From Streptomyces violaceoruber (GTDB lineage Bacteria; Actinomycetota; Actinomycetes; Streptomycetales; Streptomycetaceae), in NCBI RefSeq assembly GCF_033406955.1, contig NZ_CP137734.1, positions 6,882,001-6,946,000 on the forward strand: a DNA stretch of 64,000 nucleotides, given 5' to 3'. The position numbers and the translations under genes were made by a program. The notes below the pieces were generated by a model. That model did no database searches. It was given only the letters and a program-made list of their open reading frames with translations, and was not told the origin of the DNA. Each line of letters starts with the position of its first letter. The first letter of the stretch is position 1. This document shows positions 39,254 to 48,778 of this stretch, one piece after another.

Positions 39254-40462
39254 GTGTCCCGTCGCCTGTTCACCTCGGAGTCCGTGACCGAAGGTCACCC
39301 CGACAAGATCGCTGACCAGATCAGCGACACGATTCTCGACGCGCTTCTGCGCGAGGACCCGACCTCCCGGGTCGCCGTCGAAACCCTGATCACCACCGGC
39401 CTGGTGCACGTGGCCGGCGAGGTCACCACCAAGGCCTACGCGGACATCGCCAACCTGGTCCGCGGCAAGATCCTGGAGATCGGTTACGACTCCTCCAAGA
39501 AGGGCTTCGACGGCGCCTCCTGCGGCGTCTCGGTCTCCATCGGCGCGCAGTCCCCGGACATCGCGCAGGGCGTCGACACGGCGTACGAGAACCGGGTGGA
39601 GGGCGACGAGGACGAGCTGGACCGCCAGGGTGCCGGCGACCAGGGCCTGATGTTCGGCTACGCGTCCGACGAGACGCCGACGCTGATGCCGCTGCCGGTC
39701 TTCCTGGCGCACCGCCTGTCCAAGCGCCTGTCCGAGGTCCGCAAGAACGGCACCATCCCGTACCTGCGTCCGGACGGCAAGACCCAGGTCACCATCGAGT
39801 ACGACGGCGACAAGGCCGTCCGTCTGGACACGGTCGTCGTCTCCTCCCAGCACGCGAGCGACATCGACCTGGAGTCGCTGCTGGCCCCGGACATCAAGGA
39901 GTTCGTCGTCGAGCCGGAGCTGAAGGCGCTCCTCGAGGACGGCATCAAGATCGACACGGAGAACTACCGCCTCCTGGTCAACCCGACCGGCCGCTTCGAG
40001 ATCGGCGGCCCGATGGGCGACGCCGGTCTGACCGGCCGCAAGATCATCATCGACACCTACGGCGGCATGGCCCGGCACGGCGGCGGTGCCTTCTCCGGCA
40101 AGGACCCGTCGAAGGTCGACCGCTCCGCGGCGTACGCGATGCGCTGGGTCGCCAAGAACGTCGTGGCCGCGGGTCTCGCCGCGCGCTGCGAGGTCCAGGT
40201 CGCCTACGCCATCGGCAAGGCCGAGCCCGTGGGTCTGTTCGTGGAGACCTTCGGTACCGCCAAGGTCGACACCGAGAAGATCGAGAAGGCGATCGACGAG
40301 GTCTTCGACCTGCGCCCGGCCGCCATCATCCGCGCTCTCGACCTGCTCCGCCCGATCTACGCCCAGACGGCGGCGTACGGTCACTTCGGCCGTGAGCTGC
40401 CCGACTTCACGTGGGAGCGCACCGACCGCGTGGACGCGCTGCGCGAGGCCGCGGGCCTGTAA
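39254..40462 (+). CDS. metK: S-adenosylmethionine synthase
   Basis: 402 residues. The ATP-binding [16 protein letters not shown] lies near the N-terminus; DQGLMFGYA and the [19 protein letters not shown] signature are complete. It makes the cell's methyl donor; extra MetK activity is known to stimulate antibiotic production in streptomycetes. GGGAG precedes the GTG. Confidence 0.97.
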   Translation: MSRRLFTSESVTEGHPDKIADQISDTILDALLREDPTSRVAVETLITTGLVHVAGEVTTKAYADIANLVRGKILEIGYDSSKKGFDGASCGVSVSIGAQSPDIAQGVDTAYENRVEGDEDELDRQGAGDQGLMFGYASDETPTLMPLPVFLAHRLSKRLSEVRKNGTIPYLRPDGKTQVTIEYDGDKAVRLDTVVVSSQHASDIDLESLLAPDIKEFVVEPELKALLEDGIKIDTENYRLLVNPTGRFEIGGPMGDAGLTGRKIIIDTYGGMARHGGGAFSGKDPSKVDRSAAYAMRWVAKNVVAAGLAARCEVQVAYAIGKAEPVGLFVETFGTAKVDTEKIEKAIDEVFDLRPAAIIRALDLLRPIYAQTAAYGHFGRELPDFTWERTDRVDALREAAGL

Positions 40463-40497
40463 GGATCCAGGGCGCACCGCGCCCCACGGCAGGTGAC

Positions 40498-40532
40498 GAG
40501 GCCCGGCGCTCCCCGAGGGGGCGCCGGGCCTC
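40498..40532 (+). terminator. Terminator after metK
   Basis: Near-perfect stem: GAGGCCCGGCGC-T-CCCC (40498-40514) with GGGGCGCCGGGCCTC (40518-40532) around a 3-base loop, with one bulged T. Confidence 0.82.
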
Positions 40533-40586
40533 GCCATCTGTTCCGACCCCGGCGGTGTTGTCAGTGGCCTTTGCGAGAATGCAGGC

Positions 40587-42737
40587 GTGAGCAGCGAGAA
40601 CGGACCGGAGCAGGGCGGCGCGCAGGACGCGCCGCCCGAGCAGCTCGCGCTCATCCGGGAGACGGTGCGCAGGACGGCGGCCCCGAGGGCCAAGCCGCGC
40701 ACCTGGCGCGGGGCCGCGCTCGCCAAGGAGCTGCCGGTCGCCAGGGTCCTCGTCGACAAGGGCGTGCTGCACCTCGACCGGTACTTCGACTACGCCGTCC
40801 CCGAGGAGCTGGACGCCGAGGCCCAGCCGGGTGTCCGGGTGCGGGTGCGGTTCGGCGCCGGACGGCACCGGGTGCGGGACGGGCGGCGCGAGGGCGGCGG
40901 GCTCATCGACGGCTACCTGATCGAGCGGCTGGCGGAGTCCGACTACGCGGGGCCGCTGGCCGCGCTGGCCCAGGTCGTCTCGCCCGAGCGGATCCTCGAC
41001 GAAGAGCTGCTCGGCCTCGTCCGGGCGGTCGCGGACCGGTACGCGGGCAGCGTCGCCGACGTCCTCCAGCTCGCCGTACCACCGCGCAACGCGCGCGCCG
41101 AGAAGCGGGCCTCGCCGCAGCCACTGCCCGCACCGCCGGTCCCCGAGCCGGGGTCGTGGGCGCGATACGAGCAGGGGGCCGCGTTCGTGGCCGCCCTCGC
41201 GTCCGGCGGCGCGCCCCGGGCGGTGTGGAACGCGCTGCCCGGACCGCAGTGGACGGACGAGCTGGCGCGGGCCGTGGCGGCGACGCTGGCCTCCGGCCGG
41301 GGTGCCCTGGTGGTCCTGCCGGACGGGCGGGCGGTCGCCCGCGCCGACGCCGCGCTCACCGCGCTCCTGGGCGAGGGACGGCACGCGGTGCTCACCGCCG
41401 ACGCCGGTCCCGAGAAGCGGTACGCGCAGTGGCTCGCGGTGCGCCGGGGGGCCGTACGGGCCGTGATCGGGACCAGGGCCGCCATGTTCGCGCCGGTCCG
41501 GGACCTCGGCCTGGTCGCCCTGTGGGACGACGGCGACGACAGCCACAGCGAGCCGCACGCCCCGCAGCCGCACGCGCGCGAGGTGCTGCTGCTGCGCGCC
41601 GCCCAGGACCGGTGCGCCTTCCTGCTGGGCGGCTGGAGCTGCACCGTGGAGGCGGCCCAGCTCGTGGAGACCGGCTGGGCCCGGCCGCTGATCGCCGCGC
41701 GGGAGCAGGTACGGGCCGCCGTGCCGCTGGTGCGGACCGTGGGGGACCAGGACCTGGCCCGGGACGAGGCCGCCCGCGCCGCGCGGCTGCCCACCCTCGC
41801 CTGGCAGGCCGTCCGGGACGGGCTGCGGCACGGGCCGGTACTCGTGCAGGTGCCCCGGCGGGGTTACGTACCCCGGATGGCCTGCGCGGCGTGCCGGACG
41901 CCCGCGCGGTGCCGGCACTGTTCGGGCCCGCTGGAGGGGCAGGAGTCCGGATCCGCTCTGCGGTGCGGCTGGTGCGGGCGCGAGGAGAGCGCCTGGCACT
42001 GCCCGGAGTGCGGGGCGTTCCGGCTGCGCGCGCAGGTCGTGGGTGCCCGGCGGACCGCGGAGGAGCTGGGGCGGGCCTTCCCCGCCGTGCCCGTGCGCAC
42101 CTCGGGGCGGGAGCACGTGCTGGACACCGTGTCCGAGTCCCCGGCGCTGGTGGTGAGCACCCCGGGGGCCGAACCCGTCGCGGAGGGCGGCTACGCGGCG
42201 GCGCTGCTGCTCGACGGCTGGGCGATGCTCGGCCGCCCCGATCTGCGTGCCGGAGAGGACGCGCTGCGCCGCTGGCTGGCAGCCGCCGCCCTGGTGCGCC
42301 CGCAGAGCGCCGGGGGCACCGTCGTCGCGGTCGCCGAGCCGACGCTGCGGCCGGTGCAGGCGCTGGTGCGCTGGGACCCGGTCGGACACGCACTGCGAGA
42401 GCTGGCGGAACGGGCCGAACTGGGCTTTCCGCCGGTGTCGCGGATGGCGGCCGTGGCGGGGCCGCCGGATGCCGTGACCGGCTTCCTCGACGCGGTCGAA
42501 CTGCCCCGGGAGGCGGAGGTGCTCGGCCCGGTGCCCCTGCCGGTCACGCCGGCGGGGCGGCCGCGGCGGGTGGGGGCGCCCCCACCCGGGGAGCACTGGG
42601 AGCGTGCGCTGGTCCGGGTCCCGCCGGGGCGCGGGGCGGCGCTGGCCGGTGCGCTGAAAGCGGCTCAGGCGGCACGGACGGCCCGGGGGAGCGACACGGC
42701 GGTGTGGGTGCGGATCGACCCGCCCGACATCGGGTGA
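40587..42737 (+). CDS. priA: PriA-like primosomal protein lacking helicase motifs
   Basis: 716 residues aligning with PriA in its N-terminal DNA-binding domain (VDKGVLHLDRYFDYAVPEEL) and its central zinc region, with CxxC pairs at 433/436 through 472/475. The helicase is degraded: the Walker A site reads ALPGPQWTDEL with no GKT, and the DEAH box position reads WDDGDD. Actinobacterial PriA proteins are known to lack detectable helicase motifs, so this is a family trait rather than local decay. It may still load the replicative helicase or act structurally at forks. Confidence 0.9.
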   Translation: MSSENGPEQGGAQDAPPEQLALIRETVRRTAAPRAKPRTWRGAALAKELPVARVLVDKGVLHLDRYFDYAVPEELDAEAQPGVRVRVRFGAGRHRVRDGRREGGGLIDGYLIERLAESDYAGPLAALAQVVSPERILDEELLGLVRAVADRYAGSVADVLQLAVPPRNARAEKRASPQPLPAPPVPEPGSWARYEQGAAFVAALASGGAPRAVWNALPGPQWTDELARAVAATLASGRGALVVLPDGRAVARADAALTALLGEGRHAVLTADAGPEKRYAQWLAVRRGAVRAVIGTRAAMFAPVRDLGLVALWDDGDDSHSEPHAPQPHAREVLLLRAAQDRCAFLLGGWSCTVEAAQLVETGWARPLIAAREQVRAAVPLVRTVGDQDLARDEAARAARLPTLAWQAVRDGLRHGPVLVQVPRRGYVPRMACAACRTPARCRHCSGPLEGQESGSALRCGWCGREESAWHCPECGAFRLRAQVVGARRTAEELGRAFPAVPVRTSGREHVLDTVSESPALVVSTPGAEPVAEGGYAAALLLDGWAMLGRPDLRAGEDALRRWLAAAALVRPQSAGGTVVAVAEPTLRPVQALVRWDPVGHALRELAERAELGFPPVSRMAAVAGPPDAVTGFLDAVELPREAEVLGPVPLPVTPAGRPRRVGAPPPGEHWERALVRVPPGRGAALAGALKAAQAARTARGSDTAVWVRIDPPDIG

Positions 42738-42796
42738 GGCACGGAATCGGGTGAGGCGCGGAATCGGGTGAGGCACGGAATCGGGTAGGGCACGGA
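42729..42796 (+). repeat. Four tandem 17-bp repeats at the priA 3' end
   Basis: Unit ATCGGGTGAGGCACGGA at 42729, 42746 (one change), 42763 and 42780 (one change). The first copy contains the priA stop codon, so the array grew from the end of the gene. Confidence 0.9.
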
Positions 42797-42805
42797 CAGG
42801 CCGCG

Positions 42806-42840
42806 GCCCCGCCGTCCCCGGGGAGCCGGGAGGGCGGGGC
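42806..42840. terminator. Hairpin between priA and the convergent HTH gene
   Basis: GCCCCGCC (42806-42813) / GGCGGGGC (42833-42840) with a CCCCGGGG palindrome in the loop. The remaining gap to 42926 holds degenerate GGCAGGC(A/G)CGAG repeats. Confidence 0.65.
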
Positions 42841-42926
42841 GGGTGTGACGCCTCGAACGGCCGGCCCGAGTGGCAGGCACGAGGGGCAGGCGCGAGCGGC
42901 CGGCACGCGTGGTCGGCCGGTGCGGA

Positions 42927-43786
<860 letters not shown>

Positions 43787-44719
43787 ATGAAGCTCGTCTT
43801 CGCCGGTACCCCCGAGGTCGCCGTTCCCGCCCTGGACGCCCTGATCGCCTCCGGGCGGCACGAGGTGGCCGCCGTCGTCACGCGGCCCGACGCTCCGGCC
43901 GGGCGGGGGCGCCGGCTGGTCGCCTCTCCCGTGGCCGAGCGGGCGGAGGAGGCGGGCATCGAGGTGCTCAAGCCGGCGAAGCCGCGCGACCCCGGCTTCC
44001 TGGAGCGGCTGCGCGAGATCGCGCCCGACTGCTGCCCCGTCGTCGCCTACGGGGCCCTGCTGCCCCGCGTCGCCCTTGACGTGCCCGCCCGCGGCTGGGT
44101 CAACCTGCACTTCTCGCTGCTGCCCGCCTGGCGCGGCGCCGCCCCCGTGCAGCACGCGCTGATGGCGGGCGACGAGATCACCGGCGCGTCCACCTTCCTG
44201 ATCGAGGAGGGCCTGGACTCCGGCCCCGTCTACGGGACGGTCACCGAGACCGTCCGCCCCACCGACACCAGCGGCGACCTGCTGACCCGGCTGGCCTTCG
44301 CCGGTGCCGGTCTGCTCGCGGCCACCATGGACGGCATCGAGGACGGCAGCCTGGAGGCCGTGCCGCAGCCCGCCGAGGGCGTCACCCTGGCCCCGAAGAT
44401 CACCGTCGAGGACGCGCGGGTCGACTGGACCGCCCCGGCGCTGCGCGTGGACCGGGTGGTGCGCGGCTGCACCCCGGCCCCCGGCGCCTGGACCACCTTC
44501 CGGGGCGAGCGGCTCAAGCTCGTGCAGGCCGTCCCCCTGCCCGACCGGAGCGACCTGGCCCCGGGGCAGCTCGCCGCCGGGAAGAACAACGTGTACGTCG
44601 GCACCGGCTCGCACGCCGTCGAGCTGCTGTGGGTGCAGGCGCAGGGCAAGAAGCCGATGCGGGCCGCGGACTGGGCGCGCGGGGCGCGGATCACCGAGGG
44701 CGAGCGGGTCGGCGACTGA
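43787..44719 (+). CDS. fmt: Methionyl-tRNA formyltransferase
   Basis: 310 residues. The N-terminal domain begins [19 protein letters not shown], and the formyl-folate binding/catalytic motif is [21 protein letters not shown]. The C-terminal OB-fold domain binds initiator tRNA. The family start is at ATG 43787; an earlier in-frame start lacks support. rsmB follows. Confidence 0.96.
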   Translation: MKLVFAGTPEVAVPALDALIASGRHEVAAVVTRPDAPAGRGRRLVASPVAERAEEAGIEVLKPAKPRDPGFLERLREIAPDCCPVVAYGALLPRVALDVPARGWVNLHFSLLPAWRGAAPVQHALMAGDEITGASTFLIEEGLDSGPVYGTVTETVRPTDTSGDLLTRLAFAGAGLLAATMDGIEDGSLEAVPQPAEGVTLAPKITVEDARVDWTAPALRVDRVVRGCTPAPGAWTTFRGERLKLVQAVPLPDRSDLAPGQLAAGKNNVYVGTGSHAVELLWVQAQGKKPMRAADWARGARITEGERVGD

Positions 44720-44807
44720 CCCGCGCCGCGGCGCCTCCGCATCACCGTTCACCTGCCCGGCGTACGCTGGTGAGCGCACTTCACCCCACACCCGGAGCAC
44801 CTTTTTC

Positions 44808-46235
44808 GTGAGCGAGCAGCCTCGTCGTCCCCGCAAAACCGGCAAGCCGTACCGCAGGCCCCAGAAGGACCCCGTCCGCATGCTCGCCTTCGAGGCGCTC
44901 AGGGCCGTGGACGAGCGGGACGCGTACGCCAACCTGGTCCTGCCGCCCCTGCTGCGCAAGGCACGGGAGAAGGAGGGCCCCGAGAAGTTCGACGCCCGGG
45001 ACGCGGCCCTCGCGACCGAGCTGGTGTACGGGACGCTGCGGCGGCAGGGGACGTACGACGCGATCATCGCGGACTGCGTGGACCGGCCGCTGCGCGAGGT
45101 CGACCCGCCGGTGCTCGACGTCCTCAGCCTGGGCGTGCACCAGCTGCTGGGGACGCGCATCCCGAGCCACGCCGCCGTCTCCGCCTCCGTGGAGCTGGCG
45201 CGGGTCGTGCTCGGGGACGGACGGGCCAAGTTCGTCAACGCCGTGCTGCGCAAGGTCGCGCGGGACGACCTGGACGGCTGGCTGGAGCGGGTCGCCCCGC
45301 CCTACGACGAGGATCCCGAGGACCACCTGGCCGTCGTGCACTCGCACCCGCGCTGGGTCGTCTCGGCGCTGTGGGACTCGCTGGGCGGCGGCCGGGCCGG
45401 CATCGAGGAACTGCTGGCCGCCGACAACGAGCGCCCCGAGGTCACCCTCGTCGCGCGGCCGGGCCGGGCCACCCGCGAGGAGCTCCTCGGCGAGGAGGCC
45501 GCCGTACCGGGGCGCTGGTCGCCGTACGCGGTGCGGCTGAGCGAGGGCGGCGAACCCGGGGCCGTCGAGGCCGTGCGGGAGGGCCGCGCCGGGGTGCAGG
45601 ACGAGGGCAGCCAGCTGGTCGCCCTGGCCCTCGCCAACGCGCCCCTGGACGGACCGGACCGGCGCTGGCTGGACGGGTGCGCGGGGCCGGGCGGCAAGGC
45701 CGCGCTGCTCGGAGCCCTGGCGGCCGAGCGGGGTGCCTTCCTGCTGGCCTCCGAAAAGCAGCCGCACCGCGCCGGGCTCGTGGCCAGGGCCCTGGACGGC
45801 AATCCCGGCCCCTACCAGGTGATCGCCGCCGACGGGACCCGCCCGGCGTGGCGGCCCGGGAGCTTCGACCGCGTCCTGGTCGACGTGCCGTGCACGGGCC
45901 TGGGCGCCCTGAGACGCCGGCCCGAGGCGCGCTGGCGGCGTCGCCCCGAGGACCTGGACGGCTTCGCCCCGCTCCAGCGCGGGCTGCTGCGCAATGCCCT
46001 GGAGGCCGTACGGGTCGGGGGCGTCGTCGCCTACGCGACCTGCTCGCCGCACCTCGCCGAGACCCGCGCCGTCGTCACGGACGTCCTGAAGCAGCACCCC
46101 GGCACCGAGCTGCTCGACGCCCGGCCGCTGCTGCCCGGCGTCCCCGGCCTCGGCGAGGGACCCGACGTCCAGCTGTGGCCGCATGTGCACGGCACGGACG
46201 CCATGTACCTGGCGCTGCTGCGCCGGACCTCCTGA
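44808..46235 (+). CDS. rsmB: 16S rRNA (cytosine(967)-C(5))-methyltransferase RsmB
   Basis: 475 residues. The N-terminal NusB-like RNA-binding domain covers about 25-170 (VRMLAFEALRAVDERDAYANLVL). The SAM-binding fold has LDGCAGPGGKAALL, and both RsmB cysteines are present: C362 in VPCTGLG and catalytic C412 in YATCSPH. The GTG 44808 start has GGAG ten bases upstream. It ends 20 bases from the convergent trypco2 gene. Confidence 0.95.
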   Translation: MSEQPRRPRKTGKPYRRPQKDPVRMLAFEALRAVDERDAYANLVLPPLLRKAREKEGPEKFDARDAALATELVYGTLRRQGTYDAIIADCVDRPLREVDPPVLDVLSLGVHQLLGTRIPSHAAVSASVELARVVLGDGRAKFVNAVLRKVARDDLDGWLERVAPPYDEDPEDHLAVVHSHPRWVVSALWDSLGGGRAGIEELLAADNERPEVTLVARPGRATREELLGEEAAVPGRWSPYAVRLSEGGEPGAVEAVREGRAGVQDEGSQLVALALANAPLDGPDRRWLDGCAGPGGKAALLGALAAERGAFLLASEKQPHRAGLVARALDGNPGPYQVIAADGTRPAWRPGSFDRVLVDVPCTGLGALRRRPEARWRRRPEDLDGFAPLQRGLLRNALEAVRVGGVVAYATCSPHLAETRAVVTDVLKQHPGTELLDARPLLPGVPGLGEGPDVQLWPHVHGTDAMYLALLRRTS

Positions 46236-46254
46236 ACGACGTCGTCGGGCGGCT

Positions 46255-46551
46255 CTAGCGTCTGCTCACCTTCACCCGCTCCCCGCCCGCCAGCTCCGGT
46301 TTCAGGTCCACCTGGACCTGATGGGTGGTCTGGTGGTCGACGGAGCCGCCCAGTTCGGCCGTCACCACGCCGATACGGACGCCGCCCCGGCCGCTGCCCG
46401 CGCGGTGGACCTGCACGGTGAAGGTCAGGCTCACGTTCTCCACGGCGAAACCGAGGTCCCGGCCCTCCGCGTCGGCGCGGGCCTCCTCCAGTTCGCCCCG
46501 GATCCGGCCGATCACCTCGGCCAGTCCCACGAAACCCGGTTCGTTCGTCAA
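46255..46551 (-). CDS. Trypco2 family protein (trypsin-co-occurring)
   Basis: 98 residues: an N-terminal helix (GLAEVIGRIRGELEEARADAEG) followed by beta strands (LGFAVENVSLTFTVQVHR, VVTAELGGS, HQVQVDLKP). This matches the small trypco2 family, which computational work has found next to trypsin-like proteases in bacterial conflict and signalling loci. The start is a TTG with a consensus GGAGG four bases upstream, so ATG-based gene calling would miss or mis-start it. It is divergent from the protease gene and shares its operator region. Its biochemical role is unknown; a protease partner or regulator is likely. Confidence 0.85.
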   Translation of the reverse strand: MTNEPGFVGLAEVIGRIRGELEEARADAEGRDLGFAVENVSLTFTVQVHRAGSGRGGVRIGVVTAELGGSVDHQTTHQVQVDLKPELAGGERVKVSRR

Positions 46552-46580
46552 TTCGCCTCCGTACAAAGCCCGTTCACTCT

Positions 46581-46600
46581 TGTCGCAGCAGTATGCGACA
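46581..46600. promoter_or_regulatory. Inverted-repeat operator between trypco2 and protease operon
   Basis: TGTCGCAGCAGTATGCGACA is a perfect 7-bp inverted repeat around six bases. It lies 30 bases from the trypco2 start and 27 from the protease start, over the expected -35 of the protease promoter, so a bound repressor could control both directions. Confidence 0.65.
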
Positions 46601-46614
46601 GGAGCAGACGCCCG

Positions 46615-46620
46615 TATAGT
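46615..46620 (+). promoter_or_regulatory. -10 element TATAGT of the protease operon, probably giving a leaderless mRNA
   Basis: TATAGT is near consensus and ends seven bases before the ATG at 46627, so transcription would begin at or next to the start codon. No ribosome site is present, consistent with a leaderless transcript. Confidence 0.6.
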
Positions 46621-46626
46621 TCGCAT

Positions 46627-48729
46627 ATGGCTGCTGGCGGGGGAGGCCCGGCCGTCTCGCCGATGGCGACGCCGAGCTGGGCGGTGCGGATCCGGGGAGC
46701 GGACGGGGAGATCGCGGGGGCCGGCATTCTGCTGACTCCGCAATGGGTGCTCACCTGCGCCCACGTGGTGGACCGGACGGCGGACGTGATGACCGCGGAG
46801 TTCGTCGGCGCGGTCGGCCACGGCGTGCCCGCGGTCCCCGCCAGGCTGGAGCGCGACGCCTACGTGCCGGAGACGCTGGACGCCGACGGGGACCCCAGCG
46901 GCGACGTGGCGCTGCTGCGGCTGGAGCGGCCCCGCCCCGCCGAGGAAACGGTTCGGCTGCACCGGCTGTCCGCACCCAACCGTGAGGTGCGGATGTACGG
47001 CTTCCCGTACGAGCACAACGGCGGCATCTGGTTCCGCGCCACCGCCGTCGGGGTCTGCGGACGCGACGGACAGGTGCAGCTGATCCCGGCCAGCCCCGGT
47101 GAACTGGCCAGCCCGGGGTGCAGCGGTGCGGGCGTCGCCGACAGCGACACCGGCGAGGTCATCGGCATGGTGCTCAGCGGCCAGGAGGACCGGCACGGCA
47201 ACCGGTTCTCCTTCATGAGTCCCGTCGAGACCATCGTGCGCCACCTGCCCCGGCTCGACCCCGTCACCACGGGCCCCAGCGCCGTCGACCCCCAACTGCG
47301 GTCCACCGCCGACGACATACTGCCGGAGCTGCTCGACCGGCCGTTCGCCCAGCGTCTCGCCGCCTGGCTGCGCGACGACGGCAGCCAGGTGAAGATCAGC
47401 GTCGTCCGGCACGGCGACGCGGCGCGCGAGGCCACCCTGCGCCGCGCCATCACCCTCGCCGACCGCGAGCTGCGCACACCGGTCTCCGTCGACCGGGCCT
47501 CGCTCGACCCGCCGGGCACCGTCCCGTCGGCCGGCGGTCACGACCTCGCCGTCTACGCGGAGGGGCGGACCTCGGCCGGAATCGCCGAGCGGATCGCCGA
47601 ACGCCTGGGGCTGCCGCACCCGGAGGAAGCCCCGCTGGAACGCATCCGCGCCGCGAGGGCCATCCTGAACCTGGTCGTCGTCGGAGTCGACGAGGCGGTC
47701 GATCCGCTCGGCGTGCTCGACCTGCTGGACGTGCTGCGTGCCGACGGCAGCCGCCTGCTGCTCGTCCTGCGCACGGCCGGGGACTGCCACCGCCGGGCCC
47801 GCGAGCAACTGCTCACCGAGCCCGAGCGGGGGCGGCGTGCCCGGCTCGTCGAGCGGCTGAAGGAGATCACCGGTCCGCTCGCCGAGGACCTGCGCGAACG
47901 CCTCGCCGCCGTGGCGCCCCAGGGCCTGCGCCCCCTCGACTCCGACCTGGTGGCCGCACACGCCGCCCTCGCCGACCTGCTCCGCGCGGCGGACGCTGCG
48001 GATCACGACGGGGAAGGCCAAGGGGAAGCGCTCCCCGGACCCGGCCCGGACCTCGCGCGGTACGAGCGGCTGGCCGACCGGGTCGAGGGCCGGCTGACGG
48101 CGGGTGTCGCGGCACTCGACCGGCTCCGCGACCGGCGCGACGAACTCGCCGGGCGCCTGCGGAGCTACCAGGTCATGCACCAGCACTCCCTGCGGGGCGA
48201 GGAGGACCCGGCGGTGGACGGCCTCTACCTCCGGGCCCACACCCTGCTCCGGGCGAGGCCCTGCGACGTGCGCGCGGCGGAAGCGGCGGTGGACGCCTAC
48301 ACCCGGCGCGTCGACGGCCACGCCGGAGCCACCGGACCGGTCGCCCGGGACGGGCACGGCGCCCGGGACGGTCACGAGGACGGGTACGGGTCCGGTGACG
48401 GCCGCGGAGCCCGGGACGGGGACAGCGGGGAGGACGGCCGCGGAGCCAGAGACGCGTACGGCGCCCGGGACGTCCACGGCGCCCGGGACGGGCATGGCCG
48501 AGGAGACGACGGCCGCGGTGCCCGGCCTGGTCACGGGACCGGGGACGGTCGCGGGGCCGGGGATGGCGGAGGGGACGGGCAGCGAGCCGGGGACGGTCAC
48601 GGCGCCCGGGACGGCTGCGGCGCCGGGGACGGCTGCGGCGCCCGGGACGGGTACGGCGCCCGGGACGGGTACGGCGCCGGGGACGGCTGCGGCGCCCGGG
48701 ACGGGTACGGCGGAGGGGATGCGTCATGA
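46627..48729 (+). CDS. Trypsin-like serine protease with degenerate NTPase-like region and Gly/Asp/Arg repeat tail
   Basis: 700 residues without a signal peptide, so cytoplasmic. A trypsin domain (about 15-215) has H46 (LTCAHVV), D93 (GDVALL) and S166 (GCSGAG), an intact triad. Residues about 235-400 resemble a STAND/AAA fold that has lost its P-loop: ISVVRHGDAAREATLRRAI stands where Walker A is expected, and NLVVVGVDEAVDP looks like Walker B. A helical segment (about 470-560) ends in the conserved ARPCDVRAAEAAVDAYTRRVD. Residues 573-700 are GARDGY/GAGDGC-like repeats. It is the first gene of the operon with the PknG-like kinase. Confidence 0.85.
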   Translation: MAAGGGGPAVSPMATPSWAVRIRGADGEIAGAGILLTPQWVLTCAHVVDRTADVMTAEFVGAVGHGVPAVPARLERDAYVPETLDADGDPSGDVALLRLERPRPAEETVRLHRLSAPNREVRMYGFPYEHNGGIWFRATAVGVCGRDGQVQLIPASPGELASPGCSGAGVADSDTGEVIGMVLSGQEDRHGNRFSFMSPVETIVRHLPRLDPVTTGPSAVDPQLRSTADDILPELLDRPFAQRLAAWLRDDGSQVKISVVRHGDAAREATLRRAITLADRELRTPVSVDRASLDPPGTVPSAGGHDLAVYAEGRTSAGIAERIAERLGLPHPEEAPLERIRAARAILNLVVVGVDEAVDPLGVLDLLDVLRADGSRLLLVLRTAGDCHRRAREQLLTEPERGRRARLVERLKEITGPLAEDLRERLAAVAPQGLRPLDSDLVAAHAALADLLRAADAADHDGEGQGEALPGPGPDLARYERLADRVEGRLTAGVAALDRLRDRRDELAGRLRSYQVMHQHSLRGEEDPAVDGLYLRAHTLLRARPCDVRAAEAAVDAYTRRVDGHAGATGPVARDGHGARDGHEDGYGSGDGRGARDGDSGEDGRGARDAYGARDVHGARDGHGRGDDGRGARPGHGTGDGRGAGDGGGDGQRAGDGHGARDGCGAGDGCGARDGYGARDGYGAGDGCGARDGYGGGDAS
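48343..48717 (+). repeat. Coding minisatellite of the protease C-terminus
   Basis: A 375-base array in which GGCGCCCGGGACGG-type units recur; the last 150 bases are a clean 18-bp period (six-residue GARDGY/C or GAGDGC). It is stop-free in several frames. Length variation between strains is expected. Confidence 0.88.
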
Positions 48730-48778
48730 CACCGAGAAGGTCCCGGCGCGACCCGCGGCCGCACGGGGAGCCCGCGGC

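Noticed and set aside
39015-39287. 90-codon open frame upstream of metK
   Set aside because: No ribosome site, codon use unlike the genome, and it runs into metK in another frame; treated as leader DNA.
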